NCBI GenBank assembly: GCA_964585925.1
Contig: CAZPFS010000003.1
Span: forward strand, 1-64,000
Direction of reading: 5' to 3'
Length of the DNA stretch: 64,000 bases
Source: JAAZLS01 sp964585925
GTDB lineage: Bacteria; Bacillota; Dethiobacteria; DTU022
The notes beneath the pieces were generated by a model. It saw nothing but the letters and a program-made list of their open reading frames with translations. It had not been told where the DNA came from and searched no databases. The number at the start of each line of letters is the position of its first letter. Position 1 is the stretch's first letter. Position numbers and translations under genes: made by a program. Below, piece after piece: positions 25,248-33,792 of the stretch.

Positions 25248-26873
25248 TTACATCATCCCCATGTCACCCGGGCCGGGCATCTTGGGGCCGTCGTTTTTTT
25301 CGGGAAGATCGGTAACTATACTTTCAGTGGTCAGCAGCATAGAGGCGATACTGGCCGCGTTCTGGATGGCCGAACGAGCGACTTTGGTCGGATCAACGAT
25401 ACCGGAGGAGATCATTTTCTCGAATTGCCCGTTGATCGCATTGTAGCCCATCCCTTTTTCCATGTTTTTAACCTTTTCCACCACCACCGAGCCTTCCGCT
25501 CCGGCGTTTTCAGCAATTATTTTCAAAGGTTCTTCCAGAGCCCTCTTCACAATCGCCATACCGGTAAATTCATCCCCGGCAAGCTCCTTCTCCAGGGAGT
25601 CTAAAGCAAAGGTTACATTCAGGTAGGCGATGCCGCCTCCGGGGACGATTCCCTCTTCCACCGCCGCTCTGGTAGCGGACAGGGCGTCTTCGATGCGCAG
25701 TTTTTTCTCTTTCATCTCGGTCTCGGTGGCCGCCCCGACCTCGATCACCGCCACTCCGCCGGAGAGCTTGGCCAAGCGTTCCTGAAGCTTTTCCCGATCA
25801 AAATCGGAGGTGGTTTCATCTATTTGCACCCGGATCTGGCCGATCCGCTTTTTGATATCCTCCCCTTTACCGGCGCCGTCAACAATGATTGTTTCTTCTT
25901 TGCTCACCCGGACCTGGCGGGCGGTCCCCAGCATGGAGAGTTCCACATTTTTCATATCTATGCCCAGATCTTCCGATACCACTTGCCCCCCGGTCAACAC
26001 GGCGATATCTTCCAGCATGGCCTTGCGGCGATCCCCGAATCCGGGAGCCTTTACCGCCACACAGGTGAAGGTGCCTCTCAACTTGTTCACCACCAGGGTG
26101 GCCAGGGCTTCTCCTTCCACATCCTCAGCTACCAGTAAAAGCTGCTTGCCCTTCTGGACAATTTTCTCCAGCAGGGGCAGCAGATCATGGATGTTGCCCA
26201 ATTTGCGATCGGTGAGCAGTATGTAGGGTTCCTCCAGCAACGCTTCCATCTTCTCCGCATCGGTAACCATATAGGGGGAGATATAGCCGCGATCGAATTG
26301 CATCCCTTCCACTACCTTTAAATCAGTGGTAAACCCGTTTGATTTTTCTACCGTGATTACTCCGTCTTTACCCACCTTGTCCATGGCCTCGGCGATCATT
26401 TTGCCCACGCTTTCGTCATCTGCCGAAATGGTCGCAACCTGGGTAATATCTTCCTTGGTTTCAACAGTTTTGCTTAGATTTTCCAGTTCCTTGATGGCCG
26501 CCCCAACTGCTTTATCAATGCCTTTCTTTAAAATCATGGGATTTGCTCCGGCGGCCACATTTTTCAGACCTTCCCGGATAATGGATTGGGCCAGCAATGT
26601 GGCGGTAGTGGTGCCGTCGCCGGCCACATCCTGGGTTTTGGTGGCCACCTCTTTTACCAGCTGGGCGCCCATATTTTCAAAGGGATCTTCCAGCTCTATT
26701 TCCCGGGCAATGGTCACCCCGTCATTGGTAACCTGGGGAGAACCAAATTTTTTATCCAAAACCACATTGCGCCCCTTGGGACCCAGGGTGACCGTGACCG
26801 TATTGGCCAGGGTATTGACCCCTCTCTCCAGCGCCCGGCGGGCTTCCTCTTTAAACAACAACTGTTTTGCCAT
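25248..26873 (-). CDS. groL: 60-kDa chaperonin GroEL
   Basis: A 541-residue group I chaperonin. It forms the double-ring folding chamber in the cytoplasm with GroES. Conserved features are TLGPKGRNVVLDKKFG near residue 30, AGDGTTTATLLAQ near 86 (ATP site), EEGIVPGGG near 405, and the Gly-Met tail ending GDMGMM. The ATG has a good AAGGAGG site. It is 26 bp after groES and shares the CIRCE-controlled promoter upstream of groES. A palindromic repeat array follows its stop codon. Confidence 0.97.
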   Translation of the reverse strand: MAKQLLFKEEARRALERGVNTLANTVTVTLGPKGRNVVLDKKFGSPQVTNDGVTIAREIELEDPFENMGAQLVKEVATKTQDVAGDGTTTATLLAQSIIREGLKNVAAGANPMILKKGIDKAVGAAIKELENLSKTVETKEDITQVATISADDESVGKMIAEAMDKVGKDGVITVEKSNGFTTDLKVVEGMQFDRGYISPYMVTDAEKMEALLEEPYILLTDRKLGNIHDLLPLLEKIVQKGKQLLLVAEDVEGEALATLVVNKLRGTFTCVAVKAPGFGDRRKAMLEDIAVLTGGQVVSEDLGIDMKNVELSMLGTARQVRVSKEETIIVDGAGKGEDIKKRIGQIRVQIDETTSDFDREKLQERLAKLSGGVAVIEVGAATETEMKEKKLRIEDALSATRAAVEEGIVPGGGIAYLNVTFALDSLEKELAGDEFTGMAIVKRALEEPLKIIAENAGAEGSVVVEKVKNMEKGMGYNAINGQFEKMISSGIVDPTKVARSAIQNAASIASMLLTTESIVTDLPEKNDGPKMPGPGDMGMM

Positions 26874-26899
26874 TTATTTCTACCTCCTTTAACTAAAAA

Positions 26900-27187
26900 T
26901 TACTGGACCAAAGCCAGAATGTCGTCTTGCCTGAGAATCAGATACTCTTCGCCCTTGATTTTGACCTCCGTGCCGGCATAGCGGGAAAATATGATTTTGT
27001 TCCCGACTTTTACCTCCATCTCCAAACGGGTGCCGTTATCCAACACCTTGCCCGTTCCCACAGCCATAACTTCTCCCTCCTGGGGTTTTTCCTTGGCCTT
27101 GTCGGGAAGGACAATACCGCTGGCTGTTTTTTCTTCTGCCTCCAGAACCTTCACTACTACCCGATCTCCTAAAGGTTTAAGGTTCAT
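26900..27187 (-). CDS. groS: 10-kDa co-chaperonin GroES
   Basis: A 95-residue GroES that caps the GroEL chamber. The N-terminal LKPLGDRVVVKVLEAEEKT is followed by the mobile loop (TASGIVLPDKAKEKP), and the C-terminal half includes VGNKIIFSRYAGTEV. The ATG at 27187 follows AAGGAGG. It is the first gene of the groES-groEL operon. A CIRCE element and a sigma-A-like promoter lie 40-90 bases upstream, so it should be repressed by HrcA and induced by heat or misfolded protein. Confidence 0.97.
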   Translation of the reverse strand: MNLKPLGDRVVVKVLEAEEKTASGIVLPDKAKEKPQEGEVMAVGTGKVLDNGTRLEMEVKVGNKIIFSRYAGTEVKIKGEEYLILRQDDILALVQ

Positions 27188-27225
27188 TAAACGTCAGACC
27201 TCCTTATCACTTGGATGTGTTTTTA

Positions 27226-27252
27226 GCAGCACTCCCTGTAACCGAGTGCTAA
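27226..27252. promoter_or_regulatory. CIRCE operator (HrcA site) of groES-groEL
   Basis: Arms GCAGCACTC and GAGTGCTAA flank a 9-base centre. The consensus is TTAGCACTC-N9-GAGTGCTAA, so only the two outer bases of one arm differ and seven inverted base pairs are intact. It lies 39 bases upstream of the groES start and overlaps the -10 region, the usual position for HrcA repression. Confidence 0.92.
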
Positions 27253-27277
27253 TAATCACCATAAAAATATTAGCCAA
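27249..27277 (-). promoter_or_regulatory. Predicted sigma-A promoter of groES-groEL
   Basis: On the minus strand TTGGCT (27272-27277) and TATTAG (27249-27254) are separated by 17 bases and run into the CIRCE element. The rest of the gap to 27450 shows no gene. Confidence 0.6.
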
Positions 27278-27450
27278 CTATCCCTGTACAGGCAACCGGC
27301 AACACGGGCGCCCACAGGTAGAATCCAGGGGAATCAAAGCTTTTGGACAGAATACTTCTGCCTGTCTCCCTTTTGCTCCTTATTCCACCGGATCTATTAT
27401 TTACCTCGAAACACAATCTATACGCTGCAAATCCAATAATAAGAAATTGC

Positions 27451-28542
27451 CTATAATACCAGTTCCCTATTTTCCGCCGGCAGTCTCCGGTAGCGATAGG
27501 GCTCCAGGGTTTTTGAAAGATCGGCGATCATCTCGTCCAATTTTTTGCTCAGAGGCAATCCGTGTCGTCTCAGGGAACAGGCCAGTATCAAGGCTATAGT
27601 TTGTGGAAAATCAATTCCCAGATACCTGGCGCTATGACAGAGAGAACCATGGTAGTTCAGGGAAGGTGTGCCGTTAACATCTATTATATATTTTTCCCCC
27701 CGATGGCATTCCTTTACATCCACCCTTATTGCGTCGGCAGCCCCCAGGGCGCCATAGGTCTTTACCGCCAGATCGGCCAGCTCAAGATAAATTGGCTCTT
27801 CATGTCCGATGAATCTGTGGGCCAGCCCGTTCAACCCCCTGCTTTTCAGATCCGTACTCCTGATCTGCCCGGAGCCGAACCAAATCGGCGGTAAAACTAT
27901 GGGCTGATCACCCCCCATAACTGCCACTGTGTACTCGGGGCCCGGCAGGTACTCCTCCACCAAAAGGCCGGTCCCGTTTAGCAACTCCAGCAAATAGCTA
28001 GCCCGGGCCTCAAGTTGGGGTAAATTTTCAACCAGGGAACCTTCGTCTATACCCAGGCTGTTGCCCCCGCCCAAGGGCTTCACAAATACCGGGAATTGCA
28101 AACCCCGAAGATCGTGTATTTCGGTTTGGTTGTAAATAGAGAATCCTCTGGGAGTGGGAATTCCCGTCCGTCTGAGTACGAAGTTGGTCAGCTTCTTATT
28201 CCGGCATTTGACCATCGCCTGGATACCGGAATGGCTGACCGGCAGATTCAGCTGATTGAAGGCTTTTTTTACGCAGGCCGCCCCGGAACCGTCATATATG
28301 GTTCGCGGCATATCCAGAAAACCTTCGGCAATATTGAACACAAAGTCAATCGCCGGAATCCGCTTCAGATATATTTCCAGATCCAACCGGGAAGTGAGGT
28401 TTAATTTGAATACATTACTCCCCGTATCTTTAAGGGCAAAATATATACGCTCCACAGTGTCGGCAGTGGGGCATTCTACTAAATATGTAGCATTTTTTTC
28501 CGATTGGATAAGGTTGTAGGTAAACAAAAGATTTCCGGTCAT
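27451..28542 (-). CDS. ATP-grasp ligase related to D-alanine-D-alanine ligase
   Basis: A 363-residue ATP-grasp protein. The core shows VFVKPLGGGNSLGID (ATP loop), VEEYLPGPEYTVAVMGG, and the metal site IRVDVKECHRGEKYIIDVNGTPSLN. This is the Ddl family arrangement, which forms a peptide-type bond between two amino acids with ATP hydrolysis. The N-terminus departs from ordinary Ddl, and it stands apart from other cell-wall genes here, so a role in some other dipeptide or small-molecule ligation is possible. The frame is open to a TTG at 28638 without a ribosome site; ATG at 28542 preceded by GGGGGGA is preferred but not certain. Confidence 0.7.
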   Translation of the reverse strand: MTGNLLFTYNLIQSEKNATYLVECPTADTVERIYFALKDTGSNVFKLNLTSRLDLEIYLKRIPAIDFVFNIAEGFLDMPRTIYDGSGAACVKKAFNQLNLPVSHSGIQAMVKCRNKKLTNFVLRRTGIPTPRGFSIYNQTEIHDLRGLQFPVFVKPLGGGNSLGIDEGSLVENLPQLEARASYLLELLNGTGLLVEEYLPGPEYTVAVMGGDQPIVLPPIWFGSGQIRSTDLKSRGLNGLAHRFIGHEEPIYLELADLAVKTYGALGAADAIRVDVKECHRGEKYIIDVNGTPSLNYHGSLCHSARYLGIDFPQTIALILACSLRRHGLPLSKKLDEMIADLSKTLEPYRYRRLPAENRELVL

Positions 28543-28666
28543 GCGATCCCCCCAAAAATATATTTCTATTCCCCAATCCATATAGGGGCACAATATCCCC
28601 GCCGGCGGATCAAAAGAAAAATAAAGGTTAAGCTTCAAGTTGTGGGTAAAGGCAAAGGAAGAACTG

Positions 28667-28840
28667 CTAGAATAGGCCCAGCTGGCAGGTAATTATCTTG
28701 ATTTTCAGCCGGTTGCATGCTTCTCCAATTTCGGATAAGGAGCAACCGGTCTCCGTAGCTATTTTGTGTGCGCTTTGACAGGACAATTTGTTTTCACTGG
28801 CCTGGCGGCAGATTATTTCATCCAGTTTTTCCGGATCCAT
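28667..28840 (-). CDS. Small uncharacterised protein (57 residues, CQLG C-terminus)
   Basis: A 57-residue frame with a strong GGGGAGGAG ribosome site seven bases before its ATG. The protein begins MDPEKLDEIICRQA, has a predicted helix-turn-helix-like middle (SAHKIATETGCSLSEIGEACNRL), and ends IKIITCQLGLF. Four cysteines are present. The Ala/Ile pattern and the turn resemble a small winged-helix or DNA-binding fold. It stands alone between the ATP-grasp gene and the phosphodiesterase gene. Proteins ending in a similar CQLG sequence are, in my recollection, common in anaerobic Firmicutes, but I cannot name a function. Confidence 0.65.
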   Translation of the reverse strand: MDPEKLDEIICRQASENKLSCQSAHKIATETGCSLSEIGEACNRLKIKIITCQLGLF

Positions 28841-28957
28841 CCGTTCTCCTCCCCGGGTGGGTTTTAGGCTCTGTTTAAAAAGCTTTTCGGGTCTAGAAAT
28901 ATTCTTCCGAACCGATTATATCACATTGGCAGGCAATTATTTCTGATGATAATGGCC

Positions 28958-29500
28958 TTAGGCCAGCGAAATTATTTTCCCGGTGACCAGCGAATTTTTC
29001 AAGGTTAGCAGACCGCAGGAAGGCTTTGAACCCCACCGGGGATCTACCGGTGATCCGGGGTTGAACATCAACACTCCCCCCTGATCCTGATTGCAGGGGC
29101 GATGGGTATGCCCAAATATGATTACTCTGGGTTCGTATGCGGAAAAGGCGGCCCGGGCTTTCTGCATAATGGCCGCTCGGTTGCCGTCGCCATGGAGCAG
29201 GCCGATCAATATCCCGCCCGCCCGGATCAGCTTGCGGCGCCCCAATTTCCACAGGTGACCGTGATCCATGTTGCCGGCCACCGCTTCCACCGGGGCCAGG
29301 GAAGCCAGCTCCACCAGGACGCTTTCTTCCACCAGATCCCCGGCATGTAAAATAAGATCCACCCCGTCAAAAATATTGTACAGCTCCGGGGGGAGAAAGC
29401 GCGCCCGTGAGGGGATATGGGTATCGGAAACCACCCCGATCCGGAAAACCTGAGCGGCAGGTACAGTATCGATATTGATCAATGCCGGCTCCGTGTTCAT
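28958..29500 (-). CDS. Calcineurin-like phosphodiesterase, YfcE/MJ0936 type
   Basis: A 180-residue metallophosphoesterase. The metal-binding motifs come in order: VVSDTHI, HAGDL, AGNMDHG (usual GNCD replaced by GNMD), LLHGDG, FGHTHRP, and the C-terminal FNPGS. Small members of this family hydrolyse phosphodiester bonds of simple substrates or cyclic nucleotides, but physiological substrates are mostly unknown. The start ATG at 29500 leaves a 20-residue lead before the first beta strand, so an inner start is possible. The gene diverges from the chromate transporter genes. Confidence 0.85.
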   Translation of the reverse strand: MNTEPALINIDTVPAAQVFRIGVVSDTHIPSRARFLPPELYNIFDGVDLILHAGDLVEESVLVELASLAPVEAVAGNMDHGHLWKLGRRKLIRAGGILIGLLHGDGNRAAIMQKARAAFSAYEPRVIIFGHTHRPCNQDQGGVLMFNPGSPVDPRWGSKPSCGLLTLKNSLVTGKIISLA

Positions 29501-29681
29501 GATTGCCCGGTCTCCCTTCGGCCGTTTCGCACAATGTGTCCCTCAAAGATCCTCCCTAACCCGGCGCCTGCATCCTGCAGGGGCGCCCGTATCAGAAGGT
29601 CGGCATATAAAACCTCCCCAAATCGGCTCAATTGTACTATACTATAAACAATATCAAAACTACAAAAAAAGAAGGCATGAC

Positions 29682-30293
29682 TTGAAAAAGAATTGCGTAA
29701 CCCCTGTTGAAAACGGATCTGCCAACAACACAGGCAGATCACTGTCAAAAATTCTGTTTATTTTTCTAAAGATCGGCTTTTTTACTTTTGGGGGAGGTTA
29801 CGCCATTTTACCCATGATCCAGCTGGAAATAGTCGACCGCCAGGGGTGGGTAGATTCGGAAACTTTCCTGGACATTCTGGTAATAAGCCAAAGCTTGCCT
29901 GGTCCCCTGGCCTTGAGCAGTTCCTTCCTGGTTGGCCGGCGGCTGCGAGGAACGGCGGGAGGTTTGATCTCTGCCTTGGGCATTGTTCTGCCCTCTTTTG
30001 CAACCATTCTTCTTCTGGCCGCTTTTTTACTGCCGGTGATCTGGGATAATGTGTTTGTGCGGGCGATCTTTTACGGCCTGCGACCGGCAGTGGTCGCTCT
30101 GGTTACCGCGGCAGCCTGGGAACTGGGGAAAAAATCCATCAAAGACCGCCCGAGTCTGCTTATATTTGCCCTGCTGCTGGCCATCTCCTTGATATTTCGA
30201 CTGCACCCGGTACTGGTGCTGGCTCTTGGCGCCGCTTTGGGGCTGATTTGTTTCGGCAAACCAAAATTGCAGGCAAAGGAGCCAAAACCATGA
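29682..30293 (+). CDS. Chromate transporter, first half (CHR domain)
   Basis: A 203-residue single-domain CHR protein with about five or six membrane segments. The family signature is near the N-terminus: FLKIGFFTFGGGYAILPM and SQSLPGPLALSSSFLVG. It is expected to work as a heterodimer with the next gene, exporting chromate or a related oxyanion. The frame extends upstream through poor sequence. TTG at 29682 lies six bases after GAAGG and gives a normal length. It overlaps the next start by 4 bases (ATGA), indicating coupling. The natural substrate in an anaerobe may not be chromate. Confidence 0.85.
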   Translation: MKKNCVTPVENGSANNTGRSLSKILFIFLKIGFFTFGGGYAILPMIQLEIVDRQGWVDSETFLDILVISQSLPGPLALSSSFLVGRRLRGTAGGLISALGIVLPSFATILLLAAFLLPVIWDNVFVRAIFYGLRPAVVALVTAAAWELGKKSIKDRPSLLIFALLLAISLIFRLHPVLVLALGAALGLICFGKPKLQAKEPKP

Positions 30294-30829
30294 GTATGGC
30301 CTTACTGGCAAATCTGTTCTGGTCTTACTTCAAGATAGGTCTGTTCAGCTTTGGGGGGGGTTATGCCATGATCCCCCTGATGGAATCAGAGATCATAGCC
30401 CGTCACGGCTGGCTGACGGCATCGGAATTCATTGACATCATCGCCATTGCAGAAACCACCCCGGGTCCCATCGCCGTAAACTCGGCCACCTATGTGGGCT
30501 TTCGGCTGGCTGGAATTACCGGTTCCGCCGTGGCCACCATCGGGGTTGTGTCCCCTTCACTGATCATTCTCCTGGCGCTGGGTTCCTTCCTGATGAATAC
30601 CACAAGGCTGAAAACGCCCCCCGTGGACAGTGCTATGCGGGGGCTGCGCCCGGCGGTGATCGTTCTTATTTTGCTGGCGGTGATCTCCCTAGGCGAGGCC
30701 GGCCTGGTGGACCGGGCTACCATTGCTATCGCCTCCGCCCTGTTCCTCAGCAGCATCATCTTCAAAATCAATCCATTCATTCTGATCGCGGCGGGAGCGG
30801 TGCTGGGACTTATTTTTTATCCGTACTGA
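30290..30829 (+). CDS. Chromate transporter, second half (CHR domain)
   Basis: A 179-residue CHR-domain membrane protein, partner of the preceding gene. It carries the same signature (FKIGLFSFGGGYAMIPLM and ETTPGPIAVNSATYVG). Short-chain CHR proteins are known to work as pairs with opposite membrane orientation. ATG at 30290 overlaps the upstream stop codon and follows AAAGGAG. Its last 20 bases overlap the end of the convergent hypothetical gene. Confidence 0.85.
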   Translation: MSMALLANLFWSYFKIGLFSFGGGYAMIPLMESEIIARHGWLTASEFIDIIAIAETTPGPIAVNSATYVGFRLAGITGSAVATIGVVSPSLIILLALGSFLMNTTRLKTPPVDSAMRGLRPAVIVLILLAVISLGEAGLVDRATIAIASALFLSSIIFKINPFILIAAGAVLGLIFYPY

Positions 30830-31418
30830 GCTCCCCCTCGGGAGGAGAAAAACCGGAAGTTTCACGGATAATGGCTTTGATCAACCCTTCAATCATTTTC
30901 CACCAGGGCGGCGACAACCACACCGGCAGCAGTGATCCGGGACCGGATGATTCATGATCCCGCCGGTAATAATCCAGGGCAATTCCGCCCAGCCTGATTT
31001 TTTTCCGGACCGTCGGACAGGTATACAGGCAGGAAAGGGTGTGCTCCCCCACAAGTGAAATCAAACACCGTTTCGGGCAATCGGCGTCAGGGCAAACGGT
31101 TTTTACTGCCGGCACATTGATATAACCGTAACAACCGTCATTTTTCCCCACCGGCAGCCTAATTTTCAGCGAAACCAACACCAGGTTGGGGGAAAAAGGC
31201 AGGGGCACACCCTGGCGACAGCCGAGGTAACGGCCGTAATTTTGGCGGATAGCCTGCAGATCGGCGCTGTACAGCCGGGCCAGGCGACGCAAATTCCATT
31301 TAACCGTCCGCCGGTCGGAAATAATCTCTCCGCCGGTAGTATAGATGAGCGTGCTGTTTCCTCCCTGGCGATCGTAACAGGGGATCAGCGCCGCCAACCG
31401 ATCTTTGACTTTTTCCAT
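30810..31418 (-). CDS. Uncharacterised protein, possibly regulatory
   Basis: A 202-residue cytoplasmic protein that I do not recognise with confidence. The N-terminal half has TLIYTTGGEIISDRRTV and a basic stretch NLRRLARLYSADL. The middle has RQGVPLPFSPNLVLVSLKIR followed by DGCYGYINV, and the C-terminal half has five cysteines in TVCPDADCPKRCLIS and SCLYTCPTV. The order of a PF-S-P-type strand followed by a C-x-Y/W-I strand faintly recalls ComK-type competence regulators, but this is only a visual impression. ATG at 31418 is six bases after CAGGAG and is preferred over ATG 31436. The gene is monocistronic and convergent with the chromate transporter pair. Confidence 0.6.
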   Translation of the reverse strand: MEKVKDRLAALIPCYDRQGGNSTLIYTTGGEIISDRRTVKWNLRRLARLYSADLQAIRQNYGRYLGCRQGVPLPFSPNLVLVSLKIRLPVGKNDGCYGYINVPAVKTVCPDADCPKRCLISLVGEHTLSCLYTCPTVRKKIRLGGIALDYYRRDHESSGPGSLLPVWLSPPWWKMIEGLIKAIIRETSGFSPPEGELSTDKK

Positions 31419-31572
31419 GGCCAACTCCTGTTTCATATCCCGCGACGCAGGATTTGGATTAAGGTAAAAGAAAAGCAGCGAGCCTTTTCATCTGCTGATA
31501 AAAAAAGACGCTACCGATGATCGCGCCCTATCAAGGTATTACAGTATATTATATTTATCGGCTGCTGTAAGG

Positions 31573-32523
31573 TTACTGCCCTTCCGCGTAAAGAGCGATC
31601 AAATCGCGGATCTGTTCCCCAATCCCTTCCTGCAAAGTAACCCGGGGGATGAAACCCAAATCTTCCCTGGCCCGGGAGGTGTCGGCATAGGTATGGGGCG
31701 GATCCCCGGCCTGCGTCGGGAGATGGTTCACTTTGATCGGCTTGCCGGCCAGCCGGCCTATTTCAGCTATAACCTCATTGACGGAAATTCTGGTGCCGCC
31801 TCCGATATTATAAACATTTCCCACCGCCCCCTCCTTGCAGGAGGCGGCCAGGTTGGCCTCCACTATATCGTCTACATAGGTGAAATCGCGGGTCTGCTCC
31901 CCGGTGCCGAATATCTGCAGCTCCTGCCGTCTGCAGGCGGCACGAATAAAGCGATGAAAAGCCATATCCGGCCTTTGTCCGGGACCATAAACCGTGAAAT
32001 AGCGCAGGGAAACCGCGGGAACCCTGAAATTGCGGTAATAAAGAGTACACAGGTGTTCCGCCGCCAGTTTGGAAACCCCGTACGGGGAGACCGGTCGGGG
32101 CAGGCTTGTTTCTTTCATGGGCAAGGAATCTGCTTCGCCGTACACCGAAGATGAAGAGGCAAATACAAACCGCTTCAGGTCGTGTTTCCGGGCCGCCTCC
32201 AGCAGACCCTGGGTAACCAGAATATTGTTGCGGGTATATATGGAAAATTCATGCCCCCAGCTGGCCCGAACTCCGGGTTGAGCAGCCTGGTGAAATACCA
32301 GATCAACATCCTCCAAAAGCCGATCGGGAGAATCCAGCAGATCCTGTTCCAACAGGGTAAAACCGGGATGTTCCCTCAGAGAACGAATATTTCTTTCTTT
32401 TATCCAGCGGGGATAATAGCCGGTAAAACAGTCCACCCCCCGCACCCGGTGCCCCTCCGCGAGCAGGCGACGGGCCAGGTGAGAGCCGATAAAACCGGCG
32501 GCCCCTGTAACCAGAGATAACAA
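31573..32523 (-). CDS. NAD-dependent sugar-nucleotide epimerase (GalE/UDP-glucuronate epimerase-like)
   Basis: A 316-residue extended short-chain dehydrogenase. It shows the NAD motif TGAAGFIG, the FHQAAQPGVRASW stretch of UDP-glucuronate/UDP-glucose epimerases, catalytic Ser in ASSSSVYGE, and the YxxxK pair in SPYGVSKLAAE. RYFTVYGPGQRPDMA is the sugar-nucleotide-binding motif. It should epimerise a UDP-sugar for envelope polysaccharide, but the substrate is not fixed by sequence alone. The start is TTG at 32523 after GGGTGG. pyrF lies 40 bp upstream on the same strand. Confidence 0.82.
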   Translation of the reverse strand: MLSLVTGAAGFIGSHLARRLLAEGHRVRGVDCFTGYYPRWIKERNIRSLREHPGFTLLEQDLLDSPDRLLEDVDLVFHQAAQPGVRASWGHEFSIYTRNNILVTQGLLEAARKHDLKRFVFASSSSVYGEADSLPMKETSLPRPVSPYGVSKLAAEHLCTLYYRNFRVPAVSLRYFTVYGPGQRPDMAFHRFIRAACRRQELQIFGTGEQTRDFTYVDDIVEANLAASCKEGAVGNVYNIGGGTRISVNEVIAEIGRLAGKPIKVNHLPTQAGDPPHTYADTSRAREDLGFIPRVTLQEGIGEQIRDLIALYAEGQ

Positions 32524-32563
32524 ATTGCACCACCCTTTCTGCAGGCCGGTCTGGCCCGGCAGT

Positions 32564-33256
32564 TCATTGGCCTTCCATTTCCCCTATTATGTCTTGTACT
32601 GCAGCCTTGGGATCCTGCGCCCTGATTATGGGCTGGCCGATAACCAGATAATCTGCCCCTCCCTGCAGCGCCTCTCTGGGGGTGGAGGCCCGTTTATGCC
32701 CGCCGATCTGCCATCCCGCAGGGCGTATTCCGGGGGTTACCACCAGCAATTGATCCCCAAATCTGTTTTTTAACCCTTGAGCCTCCAGGGGAGAGGCAAT
32801 GACCCCCCCGCAACCCAGCCGCTGGGCCTGGCAGGCTCGGTAAATAACCAGCTCGTCCAGAGGACATGGATAACCCATCTCCTGAATGTCCTCCTGATCG
32901 AGGCTGGTCAACACGGTTACCGCCAGTATTTTCAGCCCCGAGCCCCGCGCCGCCTCCGAGGCCTGTTTCAAAATTTCCCTGTTCCCATGCACGGTCAAAA
33001 AAGAGACCCCCATCAGGGCCACCTGCCGGGTTGCCTGAAAAACGGTGTTCGGCACATCATAAAACTTCAAATCCAGGAATACCCGGTTCCCCCGGGCGAG
33101 TATCCATTTGACCATTCTTTTTCCACCGGTCAGGTAGAGGAGCATCCCCACCTTGAAAAATTTTACCAAGCCATCTAATTTTTTTACCATTTGGCATGCT
33201 TCCGCGGGATCATCCAGATCAAGGGCGCAGATTATTCTCTCTCTCAGTTCTTTCAC
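32564..33256 (-). CDS. pyrF: Orotidine 5'-phosphate decarboxylase PyrF
   Basis: A 230-residue TIM-barrel enzyme that converts OMP to UMP. IICALDLDDP at the N-terminus, KVGMLLYL, the catalytic DLKFYDVPNT near residue 63, VTPGIRP near 175 and VIGQPIIRAQDP at the phosphate site are all family features. The length is typical of the short bacterial class. It is not with other pyrimidine genes here. It lies divergent from hsp20. Confidence 0.93.
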   Translation of the reverse strand: MKELRERIICALDLDDPAEACQMVKKLDGLVKFFKVGMLLYLTGGKRMVKWILARGNRVFLDLKFYDVPNTVFQATRQVALMGVSFLTVHGNREILKQASEAARGSGLKILAVTVLTSLDQEDIQEMGYPCPLDELVIYRACQAQRLGCGGVIASPLEAQGLKNRFGDQLLVVTPGIRPAGWQIGGHKRASTPREALQGGADYLVIGQPIIRAQDPKAAVQDIIGEMEGQ

Positions 33257-33369
33257 TTCTTCCTGAAATATTTTGATGGCCAGACTCTGAATACCAGCCC
33301 GGTATAGAATAATATACGGTTCATTCCAGATACTATTACCGGACCCAAATTTGTCAAGGAGGTTTTACC

Positions 33370-33792
33370 ATGTCATTGATTCCCCATGAGCCATTTAGGT
33401 ACCTGGAGAGTTTCCGGCGGGATATAGATCGCTTCATCGGTGATTTCCCCCGGCTATTTCCCGATTTAAGAATTGATGTTTACGAAACAGACAAAGAAAT
33501 CATCGCCTCCTGTGAAATTCCGGGGCTAAAAAGCAAAGACAATATTGATATCGAAATACAGGACCATACCCTAAATTTAAAAGGCAACCTGGATCACCGC
33601 CAGGAATTTAGGGAGGAGCAGATTTATCGGCGGGAACGGTATACCGGAAATTTTCAGCGCACCATTACCCTGCCCGCGGAGGTGGTGGCCGAAGAATCCA
33701 AGGCAGTCTACAGAAACGGCGTGCTTGAAATATCCATGCCTAAAGCCGGTTCCCAGGTCCAGCGTCAGAAAATCGATATAGATTTCCATTAA
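33370..33792 (+). CDS. Small heat-shock protein, Hsp20/alpha-crystallin family
   Basis: A 140-residue holdase chaperone. The alpha-crystallin domain runs from about residue 35 to 125. It includes DVYETDKEIIASCEIPGLK, LNLKGN and the conserved FQRTITLPAEV, then the GVLEISMPK strand. The C-terminal I-x-I anchor appears as KIDID. The ATG follows AAGGAGG. No CIRCE element is seen upstream, so it is probably not in the HrcA regulon. Its end overlaps the LCP gene end by 4 bases on the opposite strand. Confidence 0.92.
   Translation: MSLIPHEPFRYLESFRRDIDRFIGDFPRLFPDLRIDVYETDKEIIASCEIPGLKSKDNIDIEIQDHTLNLKGNLDHRQEFREEQIYRRERYTGNFQRTITLPAEVVAEESKAVYRNGVLEISMPKAGSQVQRQKIDIDFH

Noticed and set aside
25033..25315. 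Short repeat-protein-like open frames and a possible CRISPR array
   Set aside because: The 28-base units are contiguous with no unique spacers, so this is a tandem repeat, not a CRISPR array, and the frames only reflect the repeat.
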